Shown here in pieces: positions 28,900 to 37,339 of a DNA stretch of 64,000 nt. A model generated the notes under the pieces. It saw only the letters and a program-made list of their open reading frames with translations. It did not search any database and was not told the DNA's origin. The stretch spans positions 558,001-622,000 of the forward strand of contig NZ_FNAJ01000002.1 of the NCBI RefSeq assembly GCF_900101905.1, written 5' to 3'. Positions within the stretch are counted from its first letter, which is position 1, and every line of letters starts with the position of its first letter. The stretch is from Myxococcus virescens. Lineage in GTDB: Bacteria; Myxococcota; Myxococcia; Myxococcales; Myxococcaceae. The position numbers and the translations under genes were made by a program.

Positions 28900-29661
28900 T
28901 CAGTGCCAGTGGATGTCGTCGATGAAGAAGACGAGCGGAGTCGTCCTTCCATCGGCGGTCCATCCGAAGCCACCCACCACCTGTCCATACCGGACGCGGC
29001 TGATGTCGATTGTGTACTGGGTCGGGGTGGTGGTGAGCGCCACGTTCGCTTCTTTCACCTCGAAACCGTCCGCGGCGTTCATTCCCACCATGAAGGAGAC
29101 GACTTCGCCGCCCTCCGTGCCCCAGGCGTAGAAGGATACGGTGGTGGCGCCGTCCGGGACGCTGAAGCCGGGCTGGTCTCCCCAGTTGCCTTCCGGGTAC
29201 TGCCAGTACACGCCCGCCCAACCGTCGCTGCCGGGCGTCCAGGTGAACTTGTGGCAGGCGCCCCGCTGTGAACCCGCCCGCCCAGGCAGACACTCGGTGC
29301 CGTCGTAGGTGACGCCGCCCCGCGAGCCGTCGCCCATGTAGCCGCTGGGAATCCAGGTGCCGTCCACGGCCAGGGGCAGGGTGGGGACGGTACCGGCGTC
29401 TTCCTCGGTGCCGGCGTCTTCCTCGGGCTCGGTGCCCGCGTCCGGCTCCGTGCCGGCGTCAGCCTGCGTGCCCGAGTCGGGCTCCGTACCCGAGTCGGGC
29501 TGCGTGCCGGAGTCAGGCTGCGTGCCGGAATCCGGGGTCTGCTGACCTGCGTCAGGCGTGGGCGTGGGGTCCTCTTCAGGGTCACATCCCGCCACCAGAC
29601 CAGACACCGCGAAAACGCCCGCCGCCACCCACGCCCACGCGAAACGCTTGTTCGGATGCAT
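28900..29661 (-). CDS. Lipoprotein with Asp/Ser/Gly/Thr repeat linker and carbohydrate-binding-like domain
   Basis: A 253-residue protein with lipobox VAGC (near Cys26), a long linker of D-S-G-T-(Q/E)-P and D-A-G-T-E units (about 37-91), and a C-terminal jelly-roll-like domain that ends in F-F-I-D-D-I-H-W. The W-G-D-Q-P-G-F and V-S-F-Y-A-W-G blocks and this ending resemble carbohydrate-binding modules. A GGAGGG site precedes ATG 29661. It lies 40 bases upstream of the ROK gene and is probably the first gene of the glucan operon. The linker may hold the binding domain away from the membrane. Confidence 0.78.
   Translation of the reverse strand: MHPNKRFAWAWVAAGVFAVSGLVAGCDPEEDPTPTPDAGQQTPDSGTQPDSGTQPDSGTEPDSGTQADAGTEPDAGTEPEEDAGTEEDAGTVPTLPLAVDGTWIPSGYMGDGSRGGVTYDGTECLPGRAGSQRGACHKFTWTPGSDGWAGVYWQYPEGNWGDQPGFSVPDGATTVSFYAWGTEGGEVVSFMVGMNAADGFEVKEANVALTTTPTQYTIDISRVRYGQVVGGFGWTADGRTTPLVFFIDDIHWH
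29389..29553 (-). repeat. Tandem 18-base coding repeat (D-S-G-T-Q/E-P linker)
   Basis: About seven degenerate 18-base units encode D-S-G-T-x-P or D-A-G-T-E-x in the lipoprotein linker. The unit length makes it prone to slippage, so repeat number may vary between strains without shifting the frame. Confidence 0.75.
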
Positions 29662-29783
29662 GCGCTGCCCTCCACGGCTGGAAGACTTCATTCCCACTGC
29701 GAAGAAACAAGGGTGCTTCGAGAGTCGTCGTTTCCTAGGGCGGCGCGTCGGAAAGGCGTGGAGCAGCCGCGAACGAACGCGAG

Positions 29784-29804
29784 TTATTTCGAGTGGCGAA
29801 GAAA
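29784..29804. promoter_or_regulatory. Candidate ROK operator upstream of the glucan locus
   Basis: An AT-rich island contains TTATTTCG, five bases, then CGAAGAAA, matching as an inverted repeat at 6 of 8 positions. It lies about 125 bases before the 28900-29661 gene. AT-rich palindromes of this sort are bound by ROK repressors, but the assignment is only positional. A TTGCAA and TACTTT pair with 18-base spacing (read on the minus strand, about 29830-29801) overlaps it and could be the promoter. Confidence 0.35.
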
Positions 29805-29875
29805 GTACCAGCGAGAATCCGGTGATTGCAAGTCTGTGACAGTCCATTCCCTGTGACGCATTGCTGCAAAGGCAG

Positions 29876-29907
29876 ACGGCCCACCCTCCCGAGGGAAGGT
29901 GGGCCGT
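29876..29907 (-). terminator. Hairpin terminator after the TonB-dependent receptor
   Basis: ACGGCCCACC (29876-29885) pairs with GGTGGGCCGT (29898-29907), with an inner TCCC/GGGA helix. It starts 27 bases past the receptor stop on the minus strand and separates the receptor unit from the glucan locus. Only a short TTT follows. Confidence 0.75.
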
Positions 29908-29933
29908 GGCGGACGTCAGGCTTGGACGTGCTG

Positions 29934-31943
29934 CTATTCGTCGCTGACAGGGTCCAGCAGGTAGCTGATGCGCACCATGAACTCGCGGGAGAAGACAGGC
30001 ATGGGCGCGTGGCCGCCGTTGTAGGGCTGGGCGATGCGGAAGTTCGTGCCGGTCAGGTTGTAGACGCCCGCGCCAATCTCCAGCCCGCGCGTGCCCACGT
30101 CCTGAGCGCGCACGAAGAGGTTGAGCAGCAGCTGCGTGGGGAGCTCCTCCACCGCCGCGTTGCCCTCGTCATCCGGCACGTCCACGGCGTAGCGCTTGCC
30201 CACGAGGACGGCGGTGGGGCTGACGGTGAGCCAGGGCAGGACCTTGATGCTGCCGGTGAGCGCGGCCTTGTGAGTGGGCATGCCCGTGAAGGCGTTGGGC
30301 TGTCCGGGGACCTGGTAGTCCTCCACGTCATTGCGGCCTGACGGCGTGTAGAACGAATAGTTGAGGGCGGCGCGGCCCCAGCTTCCGCGCACGTGGTAGT
30401 CCAGCTCGACGCCGCGGCTGCCCAGGCGCCCGAGGTTCCGGTAGGCCTCCGTGTTCGTTAACGCGTCGTATGAATAGATGATGGGGTCCGCCACGCCCAT
30501 GTCGAAGGCGTTGGCGCTCAGCGCGTGGCCTTCTCCCATGCGCAGGGTGCCCTCCAGCTCGAGCACCGTGGTGCGCTCGGGCCGGACGTCGGCGCCCAGG
30601 CTGATGTTCTCGATGCTCGGCGCGCGGAAGGCGCGGCTGAACAAGGCCTTGCCGCTGAACGGCCCGAAGCTGCGCAGCAGCACCAGCCGCGGCACGAAGG
30701 ACTCACCGAAGGCGCTGTGGTTCTCCACGCGCGCGCCAGCCACCACGTTGATGAACGGATTGACGGAGAAGGCCTCCACGAAGCCCGCCAGGTTCACGTA
30801 GGAGACGCTGTCGGCCTCCTCGGGGCCGAAGCCCGTCTGGAGGCCCACACCCACCGGGCCGTTGACCCACCCCTGGTCGGATGTCACATCCACGCCGCCG
30901 GTGAGCTGCAGCCAGTCCAGCGCCGCCCAGCGCGCCAGCGTCCGCCCTCGCAGGCGCAGCACCTGCTTGTCGTAGAAGAAGGGCGAATCCTGGTCCGAGT
31001 CACTGAAGGGCTTGGAGAAGGTGAGGTTGAGGCGGGGGATGATTTCCACCCGCTCGTCCGGGCGGAACCTGTCGCTCAGCTCCGCGTGGAGGGACTCGAA
31101 GTCGGTGGGCGCGGGCGCTTCCAACACCTCGTCGAAGGCGACGATGGCGGAGGTGCCATAGCGCTGGTACAGCACGCTGAGCTGCAGGTCCTTGTAGCCC
31201 ACGCCGGCCTGCACCATCGTCGGGTCCAGCCGCGAGTTGCCACCCAGCTGCGCGGTGTTGCCGAAGAAGTCCTGGAAGACGCCGCTGCTGCGCTGGGCCT
31301 GCGACAGTCCGGCGGACGCGAAGATGCTCAGGCCCGGCGCGGACTCGAAGACCTTGCGGCCGGAGACGGTGAGCCCCCGCCGGCCGTTCACGCTGCCCAT
31401 CTGTCCGTACATGCCGGACACCATCAGGTCCGTGCTGCCCTGGACGCCGCGCGTGACGACGTTGATGACGGCGAGCTCCGCGTTGCCGCCGTAGATGACG
31501 GAGCCGGGGCCGCGCACCACTTCGATGCGTTCGATGAGCTCGATGGGGAACTCGTTGCCCAACTGCATCGTGGAGTAGAGCTGCTCGTTCATCTCCTTGC
31601 CGTCCACGACGAGCAGCACCTTGCCCTCGTAGCCCCACAGGCCGCGGAAGCCGGGGCCGACCGCGCCCTGGGTGTCCACGCCGAAGAAGAAGCCTGGAAT
31701 CTGCAGCAGCAGGTCCATCAAGTCGCGGGCGCCGGAGTTGCGAATCTCCTCCGCGTTCATCGCCGTGACGACGGCGGGGGACTCCTGGAGCCGGGTGACG
31801 GCGAAGGAGGCCACCTGGCTGTGGACCTCCGGCTCCTCGTCACCCAGGTTCCCCGCGTCGGTGTCCTGGGCGAGCGCGGGACTGGAGCACAGGAGGAGCA
31901 GGGCTCCGATTGAAGGTTCGGACCACCTACGGCAGCGGCGCAT
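29934..31943 (-). CDS. TonB-dependent outer-membrane receptor
   Basis: A 669-residue protein with a signal peptide cleaved near Ala25 (PALA), a plug domain (about 45-165, with the RIEVVRGPGSVIYGGNA block) and a long beta-barrel. It takes up a substrate across the outer membrane using TonB energy. The plug's L-L-Q-I-P-G-F pattern is typical. No TonB box could be assigned with confidence. It follows the PEGA and kinase genes by short gaps and may be co-transcribed with them. The adjacent glucan locus makes an oligosaccharide substrate possible, though an iron chelate or cobalamin cannot be excluded. Confidence 0.93.
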   Translation of the reverse strand: MRRCRRWSEPSIGALLLLCSSPALAQDTDAGNLGDEEPEVHSQVASFAVTRLQESPAVVTAMNAEEIRNSGARDLMDLLLQIPGFFFGVDTQGAVGPGFRGLWGYEGKVLLVVDGKEMNEQLYSTMQLGNEFPIELIERIEVVRGPGSVIYGGNAELAVINVVTRGVQGSTDLMVSGMYGQMGSVNGRRGLTVSGRKVFESAPGLSIFASAGLSQAQRSSGVFQDFFGNTAQLGGNSRLDPTMVQAGVGYKDLQLSVLYQRYGTSAIVAFDEVLEAPAPTDFESLHAELSDRFRPDERVEIIPRLNLTFSKPFSDSDQDSPFFYDKQVLRLRGRTLARWAALDWLQLTGGVDVTSDQGWVNGPVGVGLQTGFGPEEADSVSYVNLAGFVEAFSVNPFINVVAGARVENHSAFGESFVPRLVLLRSFGPFSGKALFSRAFRAPSIENISLGADVRPERTTVLELEGTLRMGEGHALSANAFDMGVADPIIYSYDALTNTEAYRNLGRLGSRGVELDYHVRGSWGRAALNYSFYTPSGRNDVEDYQVPGQPNAFTGMPTHKAALTGSIKVLPWLTVSPTAVLVGKRYAVDVPDDEGNAAVEELPTQLLLNLFVRAQDVGTRGLEIGAGVYNLTGTNFRIAQPYNGGHAPMPVFSREFMVRISYLLDPVSDE

Positions 31944-31996
31944 ATCGACCTCGATGCGGAAAGGGAGCGCGGCTCTCCGCGCGAACGGCCTTCAGG

Positions 31997-33061
31997 TCAG
32001 CGGATGCGGACGGCGGTGCTCTGGTCCGCCACGACGTCGACGGTCAGCTTCCGCTTCACCACGCCATTGACGCGGACCTCCAGGCGCGCGGGCCCCGCGG
32101 GAAGTCCCTGGGCGACGAGCGGCGGGAAGCCATACGGCCGGTTGTTGATCCACACCTCGCCGTAGAGGCCGGGAGACGTCACGTCCAGGCGGCCCTTGCC
32201 CGTCGCCGTGGGAGCGGCGGTGGCCACGGACGGCTCGGCGGTGGGAGGCGACTCGGCGCGCGCCGCGGTGGCAGCGGGGCTGGTGGCCGCGGGCGGGGCG
32301 GCGGGAGGCGGCGCCTCCACGGAGGCCGGCGCGGCCGCCGTGGGCCTTGGCGCGGGAGCGAGCTCGGCGGTGAGGTCGCGGTTGAGGGAGCGCACGTCGT
32401 CCTCGCCCAACGCCACCGTCTCCTCGGCCAGCGTGCGCTCACCCTGCGCGAGCGCCACGCGGTACGTCCCCGCGCGCAGCGGCAGCCGCGCCGGCGTGAG
32501 GTCCATGGGCTTGCCGTCCACCCGCACCATCAGCCCGGGGGGCGTGGACGTCACCAGCAGCAATCCGCCGCGTGCCTCGTCCGCGGAAGTGGACTCCTGG
32601 CGAGGCTGAGCCCGGGCTGTCCCGCGCGCCGGCCGCGTGCGCTGGACGGAGCGGGCGGGGGCCGGCGTGGGTTCGCGTTGGGCGCGGGCCTGCTCGCCTT
32701 GCTGACGCGCCTGCTCTCGCGTTCGCAATTCGGCCGCGATGCGCAGCAGCTCCACGAGGTCGCCCTGGTCGTCCTTGCGCAGCCGCAGCGCCTCCGTGAA
32801 GTCGGAGACGGCCGCGTCGTAGTCGCGGTCCTCCAGCGCGGCCAGTCCCGCGGCGCGACGGGCCCGGGCCAGGCCGTCGTTCGGGTCCTCTCGCGGAGGT
32901 TCCTCGGGCGCGGTGGGCGGCGGGGTGGGCGGCGTGTGGGTGATGGCGCCCGGCGTGGCCTCGGGGGCGCTGTCGCGTCGGCTTCGCACCACGCGGTAGG
33001 CCACCGCGTTGGCGGCGAGCGTGCCCAGGATGATGACGGCAATCCACGTCTTCTGTTTCAT
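31997..33061 (-). CDS. Membrane-anchored PEGA-domain protein with TPR-like helices
   Basis: A 354-residue protein with an N-terminal helix (5-23) as anchor, a short helical repeat region (about 60-115), and two PEGA-type beta domains (about 165-228 and 288-354), the first with a V-T-S-T-P-P-G-L-M-V-R-V-D-G core. Between them is an Ala/Pro-rich linker. PEGA domains are common in myxobacterial envelope proteins and often accompany kinases; their ligands are not established. It lies 42 bases after the Ser/Thr kinase and 53 bases before the receptor. Confidence 0.85.
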   Translation of the reverse strand: MKQKTWIAVIILGTLAANAVAYRVVRSRRDSAPEATPGAITHTPPTPPPTAPEEPPREDPNDGLARARRAAGLAALEDRDYDAAVSDFTEALRLRKDDQGDLVELLRIAAELRTREQARQQGEQARAQREPTPAPARSVQRTRPARGTARAQPRQESTSADEARGGLLLVTSTPPGLMVRVDGKPMDLTPARLPLRAGTYRVALAQGERTLAEETVALGEDDVRSLNRDLTAELAPAPRPTAAAPASVEAPPPAAPPAATSPAATAARAESPPTAEPSVATAAPTATGKGRLDVTSPGLYGEVWINNRPYGFPPLVAQGLPAGPARLEVRVNGVVKRKLTVDVVADQSTAVRIR

Positions 33062-33103
33062 CAGGCTCTCGTTGCCGCGCCGTCAGCGCCGGGCGGCAGC
33101 CGC

Positions 33104-34282
33104 TCAAGGGGCCAGTAACCAGAACAGCGCTGTGCCCAGGGCCGCGCAGCACGCGGCCAGGGCGATTCCCCACGGAAAGCCCTGGCCGCCCGTGTCGAGC
33201 GGCACCTCCACGGCGCCATGCGCCCGCGTGGCCGCGGAGGTGCTGCTCAGCTCTCGCTTGGGCTCGGCGCTGGGGGCGGGCGTCCGGCCCGTGGCGGAGT
33301 TGCTGCCATGGGAGGTGCTGGAGGCGGGCAGCGCGGTGGGCGGCTGGCCCGTGAGGCCGGGGGGAAACAGCTCGGCGACGAGCGCCGCCATCTCATGCGT
33401 TCCCGACGCCCACTGCTGGGCGGCGCGGAAGCGCTCCAGGTCATCGCGCAGCTCCCGGGCGCTCTGGTATCGCGCGGAGGGGTCCTTCTGCAGCAGCCGG
33501 AGGATGATGCGCTCCAGCTCCGCGGGGAAGTCGGGCATCCCCTCCGACGGCGGCGGCACGTTCGCCTGGGACGCGGCCATGATGGTGGCCTCCAGCGTGT
33601 CGCGCTTGAACAGGCGGCGCCCGGTGGCGGCCTCGTAGAGGACGATGCCCAGCGAATACAGGTCGGAGCGGTGGTCCAGCTCCTGGCTGGTGATCTGCTC
33701 CGGGGACATGTACGGGTACTTGCCCTTCACCACCCCGGCGACGGTGCGCTCCGCGTTGACGGCGCTCTTCACGATGCCGAAGTCCGCCAGCTTGATGATG
33801 CCGTCGCGCGACACCAGCACGTTGCCCGGCGTGACGTCGCGGTGCACCAGCATGAGGGGCGTTCCATCCGGCAGCGTCTTCGCGTGCGCGTACGCGAGCG
33901 CGTCCGCCACCGCGAGCCCCACGTCCACCGCCACGCGAGTCCCCACCACCCGGCCGCTCCGGAGGGCCTGCCGCAGCAGCCGGTCCAACGAGTGGCCCTG
34001 AATCCACTCCATGGCCAGGTAGTACTGGCCGTCCACCCGCCCGAAGTCGAAGACCTGCACGATGTTCGGGTGCGTCAGCAGCGCGGCGACCTTCGCCTCG
34101 TCCGCGAACATGCGGCTGAACGACTCCAGGCTGGCGTACTCCGGCAGGACGCGCTTGATGACGCAGGACTTGGAGAACCCGTCGGGGCCGTCGATGGAGG
34201 CCAGATAGAGCTGGGCCATCCCGCCGGTCGCCAGCTGCTGGACAAGCCTGTACTTGCCGAAAGAGCTGTCCTCGTTGTCCAA
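33104..34282 (-). CDS. Ser/Thr protein kinase with C-terminal membrane anchor
   Basis: A 392-residue kinase. It has the glycine loop (ATGGMAQLY), Lys43 (VIKR), catalytic HRDVTPGN (146-153), DFG (166-168) and YMSPEQ. The catalytic loop has Thr where most kinases have Lys (HRDLKP), as seen in many myxobacterial kinases, so activity is plausible but should not be assumed. A Pro/Ser-rich linker leads to a C-terminal helix (about 367-391). Cytoplasmic kinase, tail-anchored form. It heads a likely unit with the PEGA and receptor genes. Confidence 0.92.
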   Translation of the reverse strand: MDNEDSSFGKYRLVQQLATGGMAQLYLASIDGPDGFSKSCVIKRVLPEYASLESFSRMFADEAKVAALLTHPNIVQVFDFGRVDGQYYLAMEWIQGHSLDRLLRQALRSGRVVGTRVAVDVGLAVADALAYAHAKTLPDGTPLMLVHRDVTPGNVLVSRDGIIKLADFGIVKSAVNAERTVAGVVKGKYPYMSPEQITSQELDHRSDLYSLGIVLYEAATGRRLFKRDTLEATIMAASQANVPPPSEGMPDFPAELERIILRLLQKDPSARYQSARELRDDLERFRAAQQWASGTHEMAALVAELFPPGLTGQPPTALPASSTSHGSNSATGRTPAPSAEPKRELSSTSAATRAHGAVEVPLDTGGQGFPWGIALAACCAALGTALFWLLAP

Positions 34283-34398
34283 CGTCGTCCCCAGGTATTT
34301 GCTGGAAAACGAGGAAGATATTGTTAGTGCCCCTACCCCACAAGTTTCCAGCCAGGTGGCAACTCTGTTGCAACCGTGGGCCTGGAGGCGGTGTGGGC

Positions 34399-35211
34399 TC
34401 AGCGGCGCTTGGGCCGGGACTTCTTGGCGGCGGTCTTCTTCCGGCGGGGCTTGCGCGGCGGCTTCGTCACCTCGGCGAAGCGCGCGCCAGCGATGCCGGC
34501 ATGCTCCAGGGCCTCCTTGATGCCTTCGGACACGATGAGGCTCACCGGCCAGCCCCAGGTGCGGAACACCCGGGCGCCGTTCGTCTTCGTGGGATCGACC
34601 CGGAGTCCGCGGACGTTGCGGTAGTGCCCCACGCGCTCGGGGAGTCCGTCCTCGGCGGTGTAGTGGATGACCTCCTCGCAGGCCCGGTCGTCGATGCAGC
34701 GCACCAGCCGGGTGGCGACGAGGATGAAGTGGGGCTCATCGCGGTCCTCCACCTCCACAGGCAGCAGCTGCACGTCATCGGGGGCCAGCTCCCGGAAGAC
34801 GGAGGCCACCCGCGCGGAGACGACGGGGGTGAGCCCCGCGCCCGCGAGCGAGAAGTCCAGCGGCAGTCCCGGCGGCGTCACCGCCAGGCGCAGCTTGCCC
34901 ACGCTCCGCACCCGGGCGCCGGAGGTGAAGAGCCAGACGGAGTCCAGCTTCCGGCGGACATCCACCGCCACCGGGTCGCTCAGCTCGGGCCGGCCGGGGA
35001 TGCGGAAGTCGTCGTGGAGGTCGAAGTAGCGCGCCAGCCGGGTGGTGCGTGGCGGTGAGCGGCGCGCGGCCGGCTTCTTCGTCCGGGGCCGCCCGTCAGC
35101 GGCCACGTCTGAGAGGAGCATCTGCCGGGGGGCACCCGGCGTGGGGCCGGGGCCTCTTGTCGGGGAGCGTCGCGTCAGGACGCGGAGCGCCTCGGTGAGC
35201 CGCCTGAACAT
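34399..35211 (-). CDS. Imm11 (DUF1629) family protein with basic N- and C-terminal tails
   Basis: A 270-residue protein whose core (about 60-245) matches the Imm11/DUF1629 pattern, with YFDLHDD at the start and the myxobacterial block TRLVRCIDD, HYTAEDG and ARVFRTWGWPV. The family was named for immunity proteins of polymorphic toxin systems and is very expanded in myxobacteria. Here the domain is flanked by an Arg/Pro/Lys-rich N-terminus and a Lys/Arg-rich C-terminal tail (KPRRKKTAAKKSRPKRR), as in DNA- or RNA-binding histone-like tails. No toxin gene lies beside it. ATG 35211 is the longest start; ATG at 35121 would remove part of the N-terminal tail. Confidence 0.82.
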   Translation of the reverse strand: MFRRLTEALRVLTRRSPTRGPGPTPGAPRQMLLSDVAADGRPRTKKPAARRSPPRTTRLARYFDLHDDFRIPGRPELSDPVAVDVRRKLDSVWLFTSGARVRSVGKLRLAVTPPGLPLDFSLAGAGLTPVVSARVASVFRELAPDDVQLLPVEVEDRDEPHFILVATRLVRCIDDRACEEVIHYTAEDGLPERVGHYRNVRGLRVDPTKTNGARVFRTWGWPVSLIVSEGIKEALEHAGIAGARFAEVTKPPRKPRRKKTAAKKSRPKRR

Positions 35212-35224
35212 TCGCCAATGTTAC

Positions 35225-35256
35225 TTCCCCCGCCCGCGGTATGGGGGAGGAAGAAG
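35225..35256 (-). terminator. Hairpin between the phosphoesterase and Imm11-like genes
   Basis: CTTCCCCC and GGGGGAGGAAG face each other across about ten bases with one bulged base. On the minus strand it lies after the phosphoesterase stop and just upstream of the Imm11-like ATG, so it could act as terminator or leader hairpin. Confidence 0.4.
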
Positions 35257-35305
35257 CGGCGGACCGGGCTCCCTGCCGCCTTCCTGCCCGCCCGCGGTCC
35301 CGCGG

Positions 35306-36013
35306 CTACCAGGTGGTGTGCAGCGAGTAGCTCGCGGCCCGGGTGTCCAGGCTGAGGAAGGAGAACTGCCCCTCCGAGCACGTGCCGCTGTTGAGGAACA
35401 GCTTGCTGCCGTGCTCCACCCGCAGGCCCAGGTGGGTGTGGCCGGTGACGACAACGTCCGCGTGATGCGCGTTGGCCCGCGCCATGGCCCAGCGCTGGAA
35501 GGTGCACCGCTCCGGGTCCGGCAGCGCGTTGGTGATTTTCAAGTCCAGCGCCTGGAACCAGCGGAACATCGCCCGCATCCGCATCCGCCGCAGCCACGCC
35601 CCGGCCCACACCGCCGCCTCCGACAGCAGGCGCGCCTTGCGAATCATCCAGTCGTGGTGGTGTCCGTGGGTGAACAGCATCCGCACGCCGTCCGCCTCCA
35701 GAATCAGCTGGTCGGGCGCCCCCAGCACGGTGCCCGCCACCAGGTCGTGGTTGCCGTGGATGTAGTGGTAGCGCGGCAGCTCGAAGCGCCGGACGATTTC
35801 CGGGTGCGCCGCGCGGGCCGCCAGCAGCTCGGCCACCTTCCGCCCCGGCGTGCGCGGGGTGAGCGTTTCGAAGATGTCCCCGAGCAGCACGATGTGCTCG
35901 AAGTTGCCTTCCAAGAAACGGAGGAACCGCAGGAAGCCGGAGTCGTCGTGCCCGAAGTGGTCGGCGGCATCACGCCGCCCGAGATGTAGGTCCGAAATCA
36001 CCGCGATCCGCAT
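35306..36013 (-). CDS. Metallophosphoesterase, LpxH-like
   Basis: A 235-residue calcineurin-like phosphoesterase with all metal motifs: Asp8/His10 (SDLHLG), GD at 45-46, GNHD (87-90), THGHHHDW and GHTHLG. The family includes UDP-2,3-diacylglucosamine hydrolase of lipid A synthesis and many other enzymes; this one lacks anything that fixes the substrate. ATG 36013 is the family start. It is divergent from the SPFH gene over 344 bases. Confidence 0.85.
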   Translation of the reverse strand: MRIAVISDLHLGRRDAADHFGHDDSGFLRFLRFLEGNFEHIVLLGDIFETLTPRTPGRKVAELLAARAAHPEIVRRFELPRYHYIHGNHDLVAGTVLGAPDQLILEADGVRMLFTHGHHHDWMIRKARLLSEAAVWAGAWLRRMRMRAMFRWFQALDLKITNALPDPERCTFQRWAMARANAHHADVVVTGHTHLGLRVEHGSKLFLNSGTCSEGQFSFLSLDTRAASYSLHTTW

Positions 36014-36301
36014 GCGCTCTCCCAAAGTGCCCTGGAAAGGTAGGGACTGCGTGCGGCGGCGGAATGGTCGGCGCGCGAAAATCTCGCTGCAACCGGATGC
36101 CATTCGTGTGTCACCACGACGCGCCTTTCCTCTTGGCCCGGCATCACTGGAGCCAGCTCCGGGGCTCCCGCCACCCTGCGCACGACCGGCGCATTCGTCC
36201 ATGAGACCTGTGTGCTTTGTGTCGCGACGCGGATGAACCGCGTTTCGGCACCGGACATCCGTGGGCCCACACCTCGCGCTTCCGCACATTGACTTGAAAT
36301 C

Positions 36302-36338
36302 GTGTCTGTTTGACACTAACTATGTGTCCTGAAGACAC
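36302..36338. promoter_or_regulatory. Twin GTGTC-N5-GACAC palindromes upstream of the SPFH/NAD-kinase-like pair
   Basis: Two exact copies of GTGTC, five bases, GACAC lie at 36302-36316 and 36324-36338, 22 bases centre to centre, or about two helical turns. They sit 20-56 bases before the ATG at 36358. A TTGACT at 36289-36294 with GACACT 17 bases on would place the promoter -10 within the first palindrome; a TTGACA also lies at 36310-36315. The arrangement suits a dimeric repressor binding as a pair. The remaining 36014-36301 part of this 344-base gap shows nothing I can assign. Confidence 0.65.
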
Positions 36339-36357
36339 GAAGCAGGGCGGAGGGCCC

Positions 36358-37323
36358 ATGGTCATCGGCTACATGAAGGCGGCACCGACGACGTACGTGA
36401 TGCAGTTCGAGGCGGGGAAGGTGGTCCGGGAGGGGGCGGGGCTCTCGTTCTTCTACTGGAAGCCGTCGGCGACGCTGGTGTCGGTGCCGCTGTCCAGCGC
36501 GGACGTGCCCTTCGTCTTCAACGAAGTCACACGGGACTTCCAGGCGGTGACGCTGCAAGGGCAGCTCACGTGGCGCGTCACCGACCCGCGCCGGCTTGCA
36601 TCGTTGCTGGACTACTCCTTGGGCCCCACGGGGCGCTACCACTCGGACGACCCGGAGAATCTCGAGGAGCGGCTGGTGCAGGTGGCGCAGGTGCGGGCGC
36701 GCTCGGTGGTGCAGGGGCTGACGCTGCGCGAGGTGCTGGTGCGCTCGGACGCCATCGAGCAGCAGGTGCTCGCGGCCCTGGCCGTGGCGGAGCCGGTGAA
36801 GGCGCTGGGCGTGGAGGTCATGGCCTTCTCGCTGCTGTCGGTGAAGCCGGCGCCGGAGATGGCGCGGGCGCTGGAGGCCGAGGCGCGCGAGGCGCTGCAA
36901 CGCAACGCGGATGAAGCCATCTACGCGCGCCGCAACGCCGCGGTGGAGCAGGAGCGGCGCATCAAGGAGAGCGAGCTGGCCACGGAGCTGGCGGTGGAGG
37001 CGCGGCAGCGGCAGATTCGCGAGGCGAAGATGGCCGCGGACATCGCCGTGGAGGAGCAGCGCGCCGCGCTGATGACGCGCTGGAGTGACAACGAGCGGCA
37101 GGCCGCGGATGCCCGCGCGTACGCGCTGGAGAAGACGCTGGCCCCGGTGCGCGGGGTGGACTGGAAGACGCTGATGGCCACGTCGGCCAGTGGTGGGGAC
37201 CCGGCGCTCAACATCGCCCTGGCCTTCCGGGAGATGGCGGAGAACGCGCAGCGCATCGGCGAGCTGAACGTGTCGCCGGACCTCCTGCGCTCGCTGGTGG
37301 GCGCGGCGGGCCGCGAGCGCTGA
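36358..37323 (+). CDS. SPFH/band 7 domain protein
   Basis: A 321-residue protein with the SPFH fold in the first ~190 residues (the strand pair V-F-N-E-V-T-R-D-F-Q-A-V-T-L and L-T-W-R-V-T-D-P) and a long Glu/Arg/Ala-rich coiled coil (about 175-260). It has no clear membrane helix, unlike flotillins and HflK/C. ATG 36358 has a GGCGGAGGG site close by; an in-frame ATG at 36310 would run through the palindromes and is less likely. Such proteins form large oligomeric scaffolds. It is 16 bases ahead of the NAD-kinase-like gene, so the two likely work together. Confidence 0.85.
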   Translation: MVIGYMKAAPTTYVMQFEAGKVVREGAGLSFFYWKPSATLVSVPLSSADVPFVFNEVTRDFQAVTLQGQLTWRVTDPRRLASLLDYSLGPTGRYHSDDPENLEERLVQVAQVRARSVVQGLTLREVLVRSDAIEQQVLAALAVAEPVKALGVEVMAFSLLSVKPAPEMARALEAEAREALQRNADEAIYARRNAAVEQERRIKESELATELAVEARQRQIREAKMAADIAVEEQRAALMTRWSDNERQAADARAYALEKTLAPVRGVDWKTLMATSASGGDPALNIALAFREMAENAQRIGELNVSPDLLRSLVGAAGRER

Positions 37324-37339
37324 GGCGAAGGAGGGGGCC

